A stretch of DNA of 64,000 nucleotides from an uncultured Coriobacteriaceae bacterium (GTDB lineage Bacteria > Actinomycetota > Coriobacteriia > Coriobacteriales > Eggerthellaceae): positions 1 to 64,000 of the forward strand of contig CALDCB010000009.1 in the NCBI GenBank assembly GCA_937937585.1, written 5' to 3'. The position numbers were made by a program, and so were the translations under genes. Positions 17,426 through 26,362 of the stretch are shown here, in pieces. Numbering within the stretch: the first letter of the stretch is position 1; each line of letters begins with the position of its first letter. The notes under the pieces are model-generated. The model was given only the letters and a program-made list of their open reading frames with translations, was not told the origin of the DNA and did not search any database.

Positions 17426-18853
17426 CTAGTCCAGGCTCTCGACGCAGTGAGCCATGCTGCCCTTGGGCAGAACGACGCCCTCAACCTCGACGACGTTGTC
17501 CGCATAGTTCGTGTCGGCGGCGCCGGGAACGCGGAAGGTGTCGTTGTCAAGCTGAGCGATCGGAGTCTCGACCGGCTTCTCCAGCTGGGGAACCCACTCG
17601 TAAGGAATACGGTATGCACGATACAGCAGAGCGCTGCCGATGTGCGGGTACACGAACTCCCAAACCAGTTCCTTCTCAGCCGTGTACTCACGGACGATGG
17701 CGGAGCAGCCCTCGCAGATCACAGTGTTGCCGTTGGGCATACGCTGAGCGCTGGAGGTCAGCGGGCTGTAGAAGTAGTTGCTGTTGAAGTTGAAGCCGCC
17801 GGCGCTGAAGTGGTTGTCGCCATCGCACTCCCAAACGATCTCGAGCGTGGTGGGGTCGAACTCGATGACGCGCGAACCGTCGCGACGGGTGACCTTCACG
17901 CCGGTCTTGGAGAACTGGTTGGGGGCGCCGTAGCCGGCCCAGCCGCCGTTGTCGTAGACCATGACGTGGCCCTCGCCCGGCAGGCCCTTCGGGATCATAT
18001 GGGTGTGGTGCGGGCCGACGATGGTGCCGAAGATGCGCAGCTCGGGGGTCTTGGTGAAGTCGGGGCCGACCTGCCACACGACGTCGCCGGACTCGTGGTC
18101 GATGATCCACATCATGTTGCACTCACGGGAGTCCATGATGATGTTCTCGGGCTTGAAGCGCTCGTCGCCGCCGTCGAACCACTTGTTCGGGCCCAGGTAG
18201 GAGGCGCAGTTGATATGGAAGATGTCGCCCTGGCCCTCGGGACCCGCGTTCTGCGTGTTGGGGTTGCGGAACATGGCGTTCTTCTGCTCTTCGGTGAAGC
18301 CGAACTGGTTGAAGTGCTCGACCGCGCTCCACTCCCACAGCAGGTTGCCCTCGCGGTCGATCTCGATCAGGCGATCGTCAAGCAGGCTCTGCGGGCTGAT
18401 CTTCGGCTTCTTCACGTCATGATGCGTCAGGATGAGCATCTTGTCGAAATTAGGGTCGGGGTCCTGGCCGGGGGCGTAATAGCCGACGGGGTTACCGGTG
18501 ACCTGGAAGTCGTGATGCTGTCGTGCGCACCAGTAGGGCTCGCCGTCATCGACGACCTGCTCATTCTTGTTGAAGACCCACTCGACGTTGCCGTCCCAGT
18601 CAACCATCTTCAGGTCGAGGGTGTCCTGGTAAGCGAACTGAGCCTCACGAGAACCACTGTTGGCGATGAGGTGGCCGCCAGGAAGCATCTTGGGCGGGAA
18701 GCCGCCGAGGTTCTTCCACACGCGAACGACGTTGCCGTTCATGTCGATAAGGATGGTGCCAACGCCCGGACCTGCAAAGAGGGTGTAGCCGCTAGCGGCT
18801 TTCTCGGGGTTGTAGAGCGTTACGCCAGTAGGATGAACTGTTGGACGTCCCAT
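17426..18853 (-). CDS. Aryl-sulfate sulfotransferase 1 (PAPS-independent)
   Basis: 475 residues matching the arylsulfotransferase family, which moves sulfate from one phenolic sulfate ester to another phenol through a sulfo-histidine. Several conserved His clusters are visible: RQHHDFQ (111-117), DIFHIN (210-215) and PHHTHMIPKG (281-290), the last a good candidate for the active centre. Repeated W/D-G-N turns (DWDGNVEWVF, DREGNLLWEW, ESGDVVWQVG) show the six-bladed propeller. No signal peptide is visible, whereas E. coli-type enzymes are periplasmic, so this one appears cytoplasmic. It is divergent from LysR B with putative operators between, and is about 70% alike by eye to the copy at 24684. 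Confidence 0.9.
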   Translation of the reverse strand: MGRPTVHPTGVTLYNPEKAASGYTLFAGPGVGTILIDMNGNVVRVWKNLGGFPPKMLPGGHLIANSGSREAQFAYQDTLDLKMVDWDGNVEWVFNKNEQVVDDGEPYWCARQHHDFQVTGNPVGYYAPGQDPDPNFDKMLILTHHDVKKPKISPQSLLDDRLIEIDREGNLLWEWSAVEHFNQFGFTEEQKNAMFRNPNTQNAGPEGQGDIFHINCASYLGPNKWFDGGDERFKPENIIMDSRECNMMWIIDHESGDVVWQVGPDFTKTPELRIFGTIVGPHHTHMIPKGLPGEGHVMVYDNGGWAGYGAPNQFSKTGVKVTRRDGSRVIEFDPTTLEIVWECDGDNHFSAGGFNFNSNYFYSPLTSSAQRMPNGNTVICEGCSAIVREYTAEKELVWEFVYPHIGSALLYRAYRIPYEWVPQLEKPVETPIAQLDNDTFRVPGAADTNYADNVVEVEGVVLPKGSMAHCVESLD

Positions 18854-19186
18854 TAACTTCTCCCTTTCGTTGTTCTTCTGGACGCTTTCGCGTCGTTTCT
18901 ATCTAGTTTTCCGAATATTCGACATTACCGAATATCTCTTGTATTTTCGGTTTTCCTAGATAACGCGTTCATACTAACACGCTTTTAAATGAAATCTAGC
19001 GTGATTTTTCCCACTTTAATCACGGTTACGATTTTGTTGCTTTCCGTTTACTTTCTTTGATTTTCTACTCATTTTTTGCTTGATTTCTGCCAGACATCGA
19101 TTGGCTTTACGGCAGACGTCGATAGGCTTATTGTTGCGTTTACCGAGTGTCGCCATTTGACTCACCGATTAGGTAAGGATTTCAAA
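18854..19186. other. Divergent promoter region between sulfotransferase 1 and LysR B
   Basis: 333 bp, AT-rich, with no gene. It carries the CCGAATA-type motifs listed separately. Confidence 0.6.
18910..18954. promoter_or_regulatory. Cluster of LysR-type (T-N11-A) operator candidates at sulfotransferase 1
   Basis: TCCGAATATTCGA at 18910-18922 and TCGACATTACCGA at 18919-18931 both fit T-N11-A. The second matches TCGG-N5-CCGA at seven of eight defined bases. A further TTTTCGGTTTTCC lies at 18944-18956. The same consensus occurs twice before sulfotransferase 2. Confidence 0.55.
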
Positions 19187-20119
19187 GTGAAGATCTCGAT
19201 CCAACAATTGCGCTACCTCATTGCAACTGTCTCGGCTGGCTCCATCACGGGCGCCGCTCATGCCTTGAGCGTCTCTCAAGGCACCATCTCCGAAGCTATC
19301 TCGCAAATTGAATCGGAAGCGGGTGTCGAGCTGTTCACACGCAAGCGCAAGCCGTTGGTGCTTACTGACACCGGTGAGGAATTCCTAGGCTACGCCCGCG
19401 GTGTTGTCAAAAAGATGGACGCCCTTGAATCTCGATTCGGCAGCGAGAATAAGAAAATTAACTTTGCCGTCTCTTCGTTGCCCTTCCGATTCTCAGTCAA
19501 TGCCCTTGGCATGGTGTCCGCCGCACAGCCCAACGATCGCTACGAGTTCTCTATCGATGTCGTCCCGTTCTCGAAGCTGGTTCAAGACATTTCTTCAGGC
19601 GCACGCGACTTCGGCGTTCTTTACCTAACCGAAGACAACGAGATGCCCATGCTGCGCGTCTTCTCGGATAGCGGTCTTGTTTTCAAGAAAATGTTCGAGG
19701 CCAAGCCCCATATCCTGATAAATCCGCATCATCCTCTTGCCGGCAAAAGCAGCGTGACGTTCGACGATCTGAAGATCTATCCGAAGTTCCTGTTCTCGCA
19801 GTACATTTACGTTGGCACTCCTTCGGAATGCGAAGCGCGACTTCCGTACACCGCCGAACGCGCGGGCGGCCTCATCCAAATGGACAGTGTTCTTTCGCTG
19901 AGCGAGTTCGTCAGCTCGTTTGCGGGCATGGATGGCTACATGATCTGGTGCGATCTGGTTCCTGAAGAAACCAACCCCGAAGAGTTGGCTTCGGTGCCCA
20001 TCGAAGGCGGCGCACCCATGACCATCGGGTATCTTAAGCCTGCCGACACCACTCTGACCGAAATTGAGCGTCAGTACATCGATGCGATGATGACCTACGC
20101 CCCCGAAAATCGCCACTAA
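19187..20119 (+). CDS. LysR-type regulator B
   Basis: 310 residues from a GTG at 19187, preceded by AAGGAT. The frame is open further upstream from a TTG at 19076, but homology begins at KISIQQLRYLIATVSAGSIT. Helix-turn-helix: GAAHALSVSQGTISEAISQI. The effector-binding domain fills the rest. It is divergent from sulfotransferase 1. It resembles LysR D (QQLRYL, SQxTxSEAxSQ and the dimer helix match), which pairs with sulfotransferase 2. Ligand unknown; a phenol or sulfate ester is the obvious guess. A terminator follows at 20159-20191. Confidence 0.9.
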   Translation: MKISIQQLRYLIATVSAGSITGAAHALSVSQGTISEAISQIESEAGVELFTRKRKPLVLTDTGEEFLGYARGVVKKMDALESRFGSENKKINFAVSSLPFRFSVNALGMVSAAQPNDRYEFSIDVVPFSKLVQDISSGARDFGVLYLTEDNEMPMLRVFSDSGLVFKKMFEAKPHILINPHHPLAGKSSVTFDDLKIYPKFLFSQYIYVGTPSECEARLPYTAERAGGLIQMDSVLSLSEFVSSFAGMDGYMIWCDLVPEETNPEELASVPIEGGAPMTIGYLKPADTTLTEIERQYIDAMMTYAPENRH

Positions 20120-20158
20120 ATCTTCCGCAGATCCAACGCGGCGCAGTCAAAAACCAGC

Positions 20159-20191
20159 AGAGAGTCCGTTCCGTCGTGGTACGGGCTCTCT
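20159..20191 (+). terminator. Terminator after LysR B
   Basis: AGAGAG-CCGT and ACGG-CTCTCT arms, 40 bp past the stop, followed by TGTGTTATTT. Confidence 0.7.
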
Positions 20192-20197
20192 GTGTTA

Positions 20198-20347
20198 TTT
20201 CGCGAACCCAACCGCAAACACGATCGAACCAACAGCAAGCCTGCGCCATCCCAGCGCGGACTTCACCTTATCCAACGCAAACCTATCTCCCTCCCAACAA
20301 AAATTCGCCCCCAGCTCTAACGAGCCAGGGGCGAGGAAGGGAGGGTT
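20198..20347. repeat. 150-bp exact repeat, copy 1
   Basis: Identical over 150 bp to 22961-23110. It lies between the 3' ends of convergent LysR B and SLC13 copy 2 and includes the transporter terminator. Both ends were set by the first mismatching base. Confidence 0.95.
20306..20333 (-). terminator. Terminator of SLC13 transporter copy 2 (inside the repeat)
   Basis: CGCCCC and GGGGCG outer arms plus GCTC and GAGC inner arms; on the minus strand the stem is followed by AATTTTTG. Confidence 0.85.
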
Positions 20348-20401
20348 ATTTCATATATCCAACCGAAATCAATCGGCTGAAATCCCTATCTTGCTGAACT
20401 A

Positions 20402-21835
20402 TTACAGCGGGCAAATCAAACACCAAGCAACGATCAGCACCGTGTTCACCAGAACGGTCGGTACGCCGTACTTGTAGATGTCCTTGGTTGTCATCCATTC
20501 CTTATTCGGGAACAGCAGGACACTTGCCACGCAGCCCGCAGGTGTAAGAATGGCGTTCGTCGAAGCCAGCATGATGGCGAAACCAACAAGCTCGGGCGAC
20601 AAGCCGAATCCAGCGCACATCGGCAGAATAACCGGCAGGAACATCGCGACAACGACCATGTTGATCAGGAAGTTGGTCAACAACACGACAACCGCGATGA
20701 CGATGAGCAAGAACAGGCTGGACGGAACCCCGGCAAGCGCAGGGATAACGTTCTGCGACAAGAACAGGGAAATGCCGGTCTTCTCGCTGTTCAAGCAACC
20801 ACCAATGGCCAAGATGACCGCAACCATCATAATCATGTTCCAAGGAACGTCCTTGGACGCAATCTCGGCAAAATTCATAGCGGGCTTGTTGTTGTGGTAC
20901 TTCAGGGTGACAATGATGAAGAACAGGATCGCCATGCCGGTGGAGCCGTAACCGTTGTAGAACGTTGCCAACGCGCTTCCCTTGGGGATGAGCGAGGGGG
21001 CAAGAAGCAAAACAATGAAGATCAGAAGCATGACCAGGGCCTGCTTCAGCTCATAAGGCTTCTCGCCGGCCGAGATATTCAGCTTGTAATCCTTGAGCGC
21101 CGAGACATCCAAACGGAAGACGAACTTCAATAGCACCTCATATACGAGGATCTGAGCAATACCAAAAGGAAGCATGAAGCCAACGTACTGGATCATATCG
21201 GCAGGCGCGCCCATGATGCTCGTATACACGCCCAGGTTAGCAATCGCATTACCGCCCCACGGCATGGTAACCAAGCCAAATGCGCCCTGCATCGCGATAC
21301 CGAAAACCAGCGCAGTGGGGAACTTGTCATGCGGCTTCATTCCCACGCCATTTGCAATACCGTACACAACCTCCCACATCAGCAGCATGCCAACGTACGT
21401 ATGCGTCAGCGAGCTGATCAGGTACGCAGCGAACAACGTCATGAAGATCAAACGCCACGGATGACCCTCGATAAACTTGCGGCTCATCAGCCAGTTGGCC
21501 AAGAACTGGCTAACGCCCGTCACCTTCAAATAGCCGACCAAAACAAAAGCAATGACCAAGAAGAAGAAGGAGTCCGAACCCCAACCTATCGACAGAAACT
21601 GCTTCAGCGTCATAACACCCGTTGCCGGGAAAAGCAGCATGCCCATGAAACTAGGCCACGCACGAGGCGAAAGCGACCAACCGATGATCATGGAAAGGAA
21701 TACAGTGATGCACCTCATTCCGACCTCGGTAATAGGCGGAAACGCGGGAATGAACCAGCCTGAAAGAGCGATCGCCAAAACAACGACGGCTTTGAGCAGC
21801 TCTTTCTTGCCGGCACCCGAATTATCTTCTGCCAT
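20402..21835 (-). CDS. SLC13/DASS-type anion transporter (copy 2)
   Basis: 477 residues, about 11-12 membrane segments with a cytoplasmic N terminus (MAEDNSGAGKKELLKAVVVL). Family features: GMRCITVFLSMIIGWSLSPR, MPWGGNAIANLGVY, and the C-terminal LLTNFLINMVVVAMFLPVIL and LASTNAILTPAGCVASVLLF hairpins that line the ion and substrate site. The second half is almost superimposable on copy 3 at 23167, so the two are recent duplicates. It is divergent from LysR C. Substrate unknown: sulfate, dicarboxylates or a phenolic sulfate are all conceivable. Confidence 0.87.
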   Translation of the reverse strand: MAEDNSGAGKKELLKAVVVLAIALSGWFIPAFPPITEVGMRCITVFLSMIIGWSLSPRAWPSFMGMLLFPATGVMTLKQFLSIGWGSDSFFFLVIAFVLVGYLKVTGVSQFLANWLMSRKFIEGHPWRLIFMTLFAAYLISSLTHTYVGMLLMWEVVYGIANGVGMKPHDKFPTALVFGIAMQGAFGLVTMPWGGNAIANLGVYTSIMGAPADMIQYVGFMLPFGIAQILVYEVLLKFVFRLDVSALKDYKLNISAGEKPYELKQALVMLLIFIVLLLAPSLIPKGSALATFYNGYGSTGMAILFFIIVTLKYHNNKPAMNFAEIASKDVPWNMIMMVAVILAIGGCLNSEKTGISLFLSQNVIPALAGVPSSLFLLIVIAVVVLLTNFLINMVVVAMFLPVILPMCAGFGLSPELVGFAIMLASTNAILTPAGCVASVLLFPNKEWMTTKDIYKYGVPTVLVNTVLIVAWCLICPL

Positions 21836-21975
21836 TTTCTCCCCTCTCTATAATTAACGATTCCAAAATCTCCCTAGTCGGTCATTATTTCGGATTCGCT
21901 TTAAGGGGTAGACTTCTATTTGATGATGCTTTCTTTTGCTTTTGCGGTTTTGATATCTTGTTTTCAGATAGACTA

Positions 21976-21990
21976 ATCTCGTTCCGAGAT
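21976..21990. promoter_or_regulatory. Perfect palindromic LysR box before LysR C
   Basis: ATCTCG-TTC-CGAGAT, with T at 21977 and A at 21989 (T-N11-A), 32 bp upstream of the LysR C ATG and in the divergent promoter of SLC13 copy 2. Confidence 0.6.
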
Positions 21991-22021
21991 AGCCTTTGCT
22001 TACACTTTGAGGCAGGATTGC

Positions 22022-22948
22022 ATGGATATCGAAATCATCAGGGAATTCGTCGAGTTCTCTAAAACCCTGAGCTTCAGTAGAACAGCCCGCGCCATTAACA
22101 TTTCCCAATCAGCTTTCTCGTCCCATATCCTCAAACTCGAGAAAGACCTCAATGCAAAACTGATCGACCGAGGTCAATCGAATGCCCTCACTGCCGAAGG
22201 CAAATTGTTCCTGGAGTATGCAACTTCCATCGTTGGCAGCTACGACGACGCAAAATCAAAACTCAAGCAACTTCACTCCGGCAACCAAAACGTCGTCCGA
22301 GTGCACAAGGCTATCTTCTTGGCAAAACCATGCGACTATTTCAACCGAGAACTTTATGCTTTCAGCGAATCGCATCCCGACATCGCTGTTCAACTTGTCG
22401 CAGACGACTTAAAGCTAACAACGCAAATGCTCAAAGAAGGCAGCATCGATTTTGGATTTGTCGCCATTGACTGCTTCGATGTCGTCGAGGGGCGAGAAGG
22501 ATTCGATTACGAATATTTCCCTTTCGCTCAAGAAGAACTAGCACTTTGGGCGCCAAGGGACGGCTTTTTCGCAAACATCGACTCCGTTCACCCCCAACAA
22601 TTAAACGGTTGCGTTGCCGTAATCCAAGATGGCCCGCTTGTCGACGATCAGACGGCGGCATTTAAGCAGTTCGCGAAGCATTACGATATCGACCTTAAAC
22701 TTGTTACCAAGAGCTGTTTCTCTAACGAAGAGTTCTATCTCTCAAAATTCAAAGCGAATGAAATCGTTATGGGCATCAAATCCCGTTTCGAAACTAACAG
22801 TCCATGCAGCTTCCGCAACGACATGGCCGTGCACAGCTTTGCTGAACCCGTGATAGGAACTGCTTATGTAGGCCACAGGCCGGGCGATAAAAGCCCCGCG
22901 CTTCTTGAGCTTGTCGCCTGGATGAAAGAGCACGCCTACTTAGACTAG
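22022..22948 (+). CDS. LysR-type regulator C
   Basis: 308 residues from the ATG at 22022 (AGGCAGGA upstream). Helix-turn-helix: FVEFSKTLSFSRTARAINIS and QSAFSSHILKLEKDLNAKLI. It is clearly different from LysR B and D, both in its DNA-binding helix and in the effector domain. It is divergent from SLC13 copy 2 and followed, 12 bp after its stop, by the second copy of the 150-bp repeat. Confidence 0.9.
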   Translation: MDIEIIREFVEFSKTLSFSRTARAINISQSAFSSHILKLEKDLNAKLIDRGQSNALTAEGKLFLEYATSIVGSYDDAKSKLKQLHSGNQNVVRVHKAIFLAKPCDYFNRELYAFSESHPDIAVQLVADDLKLTTQMLKEGSIDFGFVAIDCFDVVEGREGFDYEYFPFAQEELALWAPRDGFFANIDSVHPQQLNGCVAVIQDGPLVDDQTAAFKQFAKHYDIDLKLVTKSCFSNEEFYLSKFKANEIVMGIKSRFETNSPCSFRNDMAVHSFAEPVIGTAYVGHRPGDKSPALLELVAWMKEHAYLD

Positions 22949-22960
22949 TCCCCGTACACC

Positions 22961-23110
22961 TTTCGCGAACCCAACCGCAAACACGATCGAACCAACAGCA
23001 AGCCTGCGCCATCCCAGCGCGGACTTCACCTTATCCAACGCAAACCTATCTCCCTCCCAACAAAAATTCGCCCCCAGCTCTAACGAGCCAGGGGCGAGGA
23101 AGGGAGGGTT
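22961..23110. repeat. 150-bp exact repeat, copy 2
   Basis: Identical to 20198-20347. It lies between convergent LysR C and SLC13 copy 3. Weaker similarity continues past the exact match (TTCCAACCGAAA). Confidence 0.95.
23069..23096 (-). terminator. Terminator of SLC13 transporter copy 3 (inside the repeat)
   Basis: Same hairpin and T run as at 20306-20333. Confidence 0.85.
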
Positions 23111-23166
23111 CTTTTCGCGATTCCAACCGAAACCTATCGGCTAGAACCCTAATCAAGTCTCAACCG

Positions 23167-24603
23167 TTACAGCGGGAATACCAAGCACCAAAGAACGATG
23201 AGCACCGTGTTGACCAGAACAGTCGGAACGCCGTACTGATATATCTCCTTGGCGCTGATCCATTCCTTGTTGGGGAACAGCAGCGAACTCGCCGCGCAGC
23301 CTGCGGGGGTGAGGATTGCGTTGACCGAAGCCAGCATGATGCCGAAGGAAACCAGCTCGGGCGAAAGACCCATGCCAGCGCAAATCGGGATGATAACCGG
23401 CAGGAACATCGCGACAACAACCATGTTGATCAGGAAGTTGGTCAGCAGGACAACCACAGCGATAACGATCAGCAAGAACATGCTGCTAGGAACGCTGGTG
23501 AGTGCAGGAACGACGTTCTGGGAAAGGAAGGCAGCGATGCCGGTCTTCTCGTTGATCAGGCAGCCGCCAATGGCCAGGATGACCGCAACCATCATGAGCA
23601 TGTTCCAAGGAACGTTCTTCGTGGCAAGGTCGGCGAAGTTCACAACCGGCTTTTCCTTGTAGTACATCAACGTGATGATGATGAAGTACAGGATGGCGAT
23701 GCCCGTAGAGCCAAAGTTGTTATAGAACGTGGCCAGCTCGGAGCCCTTGGGGATGAACGAAGGGGCAAGCAGCATAACAACGAACACAGCCAGCATAATC
23801 AAAGCGGTCTTCAGTTCGTGAGCAAGCTCTCCCTGGCTGCTCATATCAAGCTTGTACTCCTTAAGAGGCGTGACGTCCAGACGGAAGATGAACTTGGCCA
23901 GCGCGATGTAAACCATGATTTCAAGAACGCCAAACGGAAGCATGAACAGCACGTACTGGATCATGTCAGCAGGCGCGCCCATGATGTTGGCGTACACACC
24001 CAGGTTGGCGATGGCGTTGCCGCCCCACGGCATTGCAGAAAGGCTGAATGCGCCCTGCATCGCGATGCCGAAAACCATGATAGACGGGAACTTGTCATGC
24101 GGCTTCTGGCCGATGCCGTGCGTGATGCCGTAGACAACCTCCCACATCAGCAGCATGCCGACGAAGGTGTTGACCAGCGAGCAGATCAGATACGTTGCAA
24201 ACAGGATCATCGCGATGAGGCGCCACGGATGGCCCTCGAGGATTTTGCGGCCAAGCAACCAGTTGGCCAGGAACTGGCTAACGCCGGTTTCCTTCAGATA
24301 GCCAACCAAAACGAATGCGACAACCAGAAACAGGAACGTGTCAGTTCCCCAACCGGCAGCAACGAACTGCTTCAGGGTCATAACGCCCGTTGCCGGGAAC
24401 AGCAGCATGCCCATCAAGCTGGGCCATGCGCGACCCGTCAGAGACCAACCAACGATCATCGACAGGAACACGGTAACGCACCTCATGCCGATCTCGGTCA
24501 TAGGCGCAGGGGCGGGAATGAACCAACCAGAAAACGCGATCACCAAAACGATGACGGCCTTCAGGAACTCCTTCTTTCCAGCCCCGGCTTGCACTTCAGC
24601 CAT
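23167..24603 (-). CDS. SLC13/DASS-type anion transporter (copy 3)
   Basis: 478 residues, near-duplicate of copy 2. Shared blocks include MPWGGNAIANLGVY, LLTNFLINMVVVAMFLPVII, NAILTPAGCAASSLLFPNKE and an identical VPTVLVNTVLIV tail. It lies 80 bp downstream of sulfotransferase 2 on the same strand, so the pair is probably co-transcribed from the promoter facing LysR D. That makes it the transporter most directly tied to aryl-sulfate metabolism here. Export of a sulfated product or uptake of a donor are both possible. Confidence 0.88.
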   Translation of the reverse strand: MAEVQAGAGKKEFLKAVIVLVIAFSGWFIPAPAPMTEIGMRCVTVFLSMIVGWSLTGRAWPSLMGMLLFPATGVMTLKQFVAAGWGTDTFLFLVVAFVLVGYLKETGVSQFLANWLLGRKILEGHPWRLIAMILFATYLICSLVNTFVGMLLMWEVVYGITHGIGQKPHDKFPSIMVFGIAMQGAFSLSAMPWGGNAIANLGVYANIMGAPADMIQYVLFMLPFGVLEIMVYIALAKFIFRLDVTPLKEYKLDMSSQGELAHELKTALIMLAVFVVMLLAPSFIPKGSELATFYNNFGSTGIAILYFIIITLMYYKEKPVVNFADLATKNVPWNMLMMVAVILAIGGCLINEKTGIAAFLSQNVVPALTSVPSSMFLLIVIAVVVLLTNFLINMVVVAMFLPVIIPICAGMGLSPELVSFGIMLASVNAILTPAGCAASSLLFPNKEWISAKEIYQYGVPTVLVNTVLIVLWCLVFPL

Positions 24604-24683
24604 TTATACACTCCTTTTTGTTTATATAGCGGGCGCATGCCCCTTCAACATGCGCCAAACCCTCAAATCCCTAAGCGCCTATC

Positions 24684-26102
24684 TTACTTGGTATCTACGC
24701 AATTAGCGAAGCCCTTGTCGAAGCCGCGCGTACCCTCAACAGAAATCTGCACGCCCTCGGCCTCAAGATCGAACTTTTCGGCACCAGGCAGCACGTACTC
24801 GGTGTTGTCAATGCGCTCGATGGCAACCTCTTCCTGTTCAGGCAGCTGGGGTACCCAGTCGTACGGAATGCGATATGCGCGATAAATCAGACCAGAGCCC
24901 AGGCGCGGGTAGTTGTACTCCCACACCAACTCATTGTCAGGGGTGAACTCCATGAAACGGCCGCTGGTTCCCTCGCAAATGAACGTATTGCCGTTGGGCA
25001 GGCGCTGCGCATCGGAAGTCAGCGGGCTGTAGAAGTAATGCGTGGTGAATGGAGCGTCGGTTGCGCCGATCTCTTCGCCCTTGCACTCCCAAACAATTTC
25101 AAGAGTAGTGGGGTCGAACTCGACAACACGGGAACCGTCACGACGGGAGACCTTAAGACCGGTCTTGCTGAACTGGTTCGGAGCGCCGTAACCTGCCCAA
25201 CCGCCGTTGTCGTAGACCATGATGTGGCCCTCGCCTGGAAGACCCTTCGGAATCATATGAGTGTGGTGCGGACCGACGATGGTGCCGAAGATGCGCAGCT
25301 CGGGCGTCTTGGTGAAGTCGGGGCCAACCTGCCAGACAATCTCGCCTGTTTCATGTGAAACAATGAACATGATGTTGCACTCACGCGAGTCCATGATGAT
25401 GTTCTGCGGATTGAAGCGCTCGTCGCCCTCGTCGTACCAATGATTCGGACCAACATAGCTGGCGCAGTTGATATGGAACAGATCGCCTTGGCCGGTAGGA
25501 CGCATGGTGGGGTCGCGATACATCGCGTTCTTCTGCTCTTCAGTGAAGCCGAATTCGTTGAAGTGGTCGATAACGCTCCACTCCCAAAGGATGTTGCCCT
25601 CACGGTCGATCTCGATAAGGCAGTCGTCAAGCAATTGATGCGGGCTGATCTTCGGCTTGTTCACGTCCTTATGGGTGAGGATCAGCATCTTGCCGAAATC
25701 GGTGGTAACCTCCTGGCCCGGAACCGGATAGCCAACTGGGTTGCCTTCCATCTGGTAGTCATGATGCTGGCGAGCGGCCCACTCGATGCCGTCTGGGTCG
25801 TTCACGTGATCGTACTTGTTAAACGTCCATTCGACGTTGCCGTCCCAGTCGATCATGGTAACGTCGGCGAAGTCCTGCGAAGCAATGGCGGCATCGCGCG
25901 CTGCAAGGCTACCAAGGATATGACCACCCTTGATCATCTTGCAGGGCATGCCCATGAAATCTTTCCACTGGCGAACGACCCTGCCGTTCATGTTGATCAA
26001 AATCGCACCGATCTGGCGACCCATAAACAAGGTGTAGCCGCTATCGCATTTGCTGGGATCGTAAAGCGTAGTTCCCGTCGGGAAAACTGCTGGACGGCCC
26101 AT
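24684..26102 (-). CDS. Aryl-sulfate sulfotransferase 2
   Basis: 472 residues and closely related to copy 1: HHD, FHIN and PHHTHMIPKGLPGEGH clusters are conserved, as are FDPTTLEIVWEC and YRIPYDWVPQL. No signal peptide. The C-terminal 40 residues differ from copy 1, and a short stretch before YFYSPLTS is diverged, which could alter acceptor choice. Upstream, CTCCTCC-type bases give a strong ribosome site (GGAGGAGCG before the ATG). It is first in an operon with SLC13 copy 3 and divergent from LysR D. A near-parS sequence lies within the gene at 25347-25362. Confidence 0.9.
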   Translation of the reverse strand: MGRPAVFPTGTTLYDPSKCDSGYTLFMGRQIGAILINMNGRVVRQWKDFMGMPCKMIKGGHILGSLAARDAAIASQDFADVTMIDWDGNVEWTFNKYDHVNDPDGIEWAARQHHDYQMEGNPVGYPVPGQEVTTDFGKMLILTHKDVNKPKISPHQLLDDCLIEIDREGNILWEWSVIDHFNEFGFTEEQKNAMYRDPTMRPTGQGDLFHINCASYVGPNHWYDEGDERFNPQNIIMDSRECNIMFIVSHETGEIVWQVGPDFTKTPELRIFGTIVGPHHTHMIPKGLPGEGHIMVYDNGGWAGYGAPNQFSKTGLKVSRRDGSRVVEFDPTTLEIVWECKGEEIGATDAPFTTHYFYSPLTSDAQRLPNGNTFICEGTSGRFMEFTPDNELVWEYNYPRLGSGLIYRAYRIPYDWVPQLPEQEEVAIERIDNTEYVLPGAEKFDLEAEGVQISVEGTRGFDKGFANCVDTK

Positions 26103-26117
26103 CGCTCCTCCTTTATT

Positions 26118-26130
26118 TCGGTAATTCCGA
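26118..26130. promoter_or_regulatory. LysR operator candidate 1 at sulfotransferase 2
   Basis: TCGGTAATTCCGA: TCGG and CCGA arms with a 5-bp centre (T-N11-A), 16 bp upstream of the sulfotransferase ATG. Confidence 0.55.
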
Positions 26131-26237
26131 TTTGTCTCTTCGCTAGTTCGTCTTGATCGAACGCCCGCATAGTATCATGTGCCGTCTTTCTAGTTGTGAT
26201 CGATGTCATCGTGTTTGCCTATATAAGTTTTTCCTAT

Positions 26238-26250
26238 TCGGAATACCCGA
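26238..26250. promoter_or_regulatory. LysR operator candidate 2 at sulfotransferase 2
   Basis: TCGGAATACCCGA, same TCGG-N5-CCGA form, 120 bp from site 1 and about 110 bp upstream of LysR D. Confidence 0.55.
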
Positions 26251-26362
26251 TTTACGTCTAGTGCACGCGACGACACACCGATACAATCAATTAACCCTAT
26301 GAAAAATCGCGTGCGCTCGAGGCATAAACCAGACAGCTAAAGCACATGCATCAGGAGGAACC

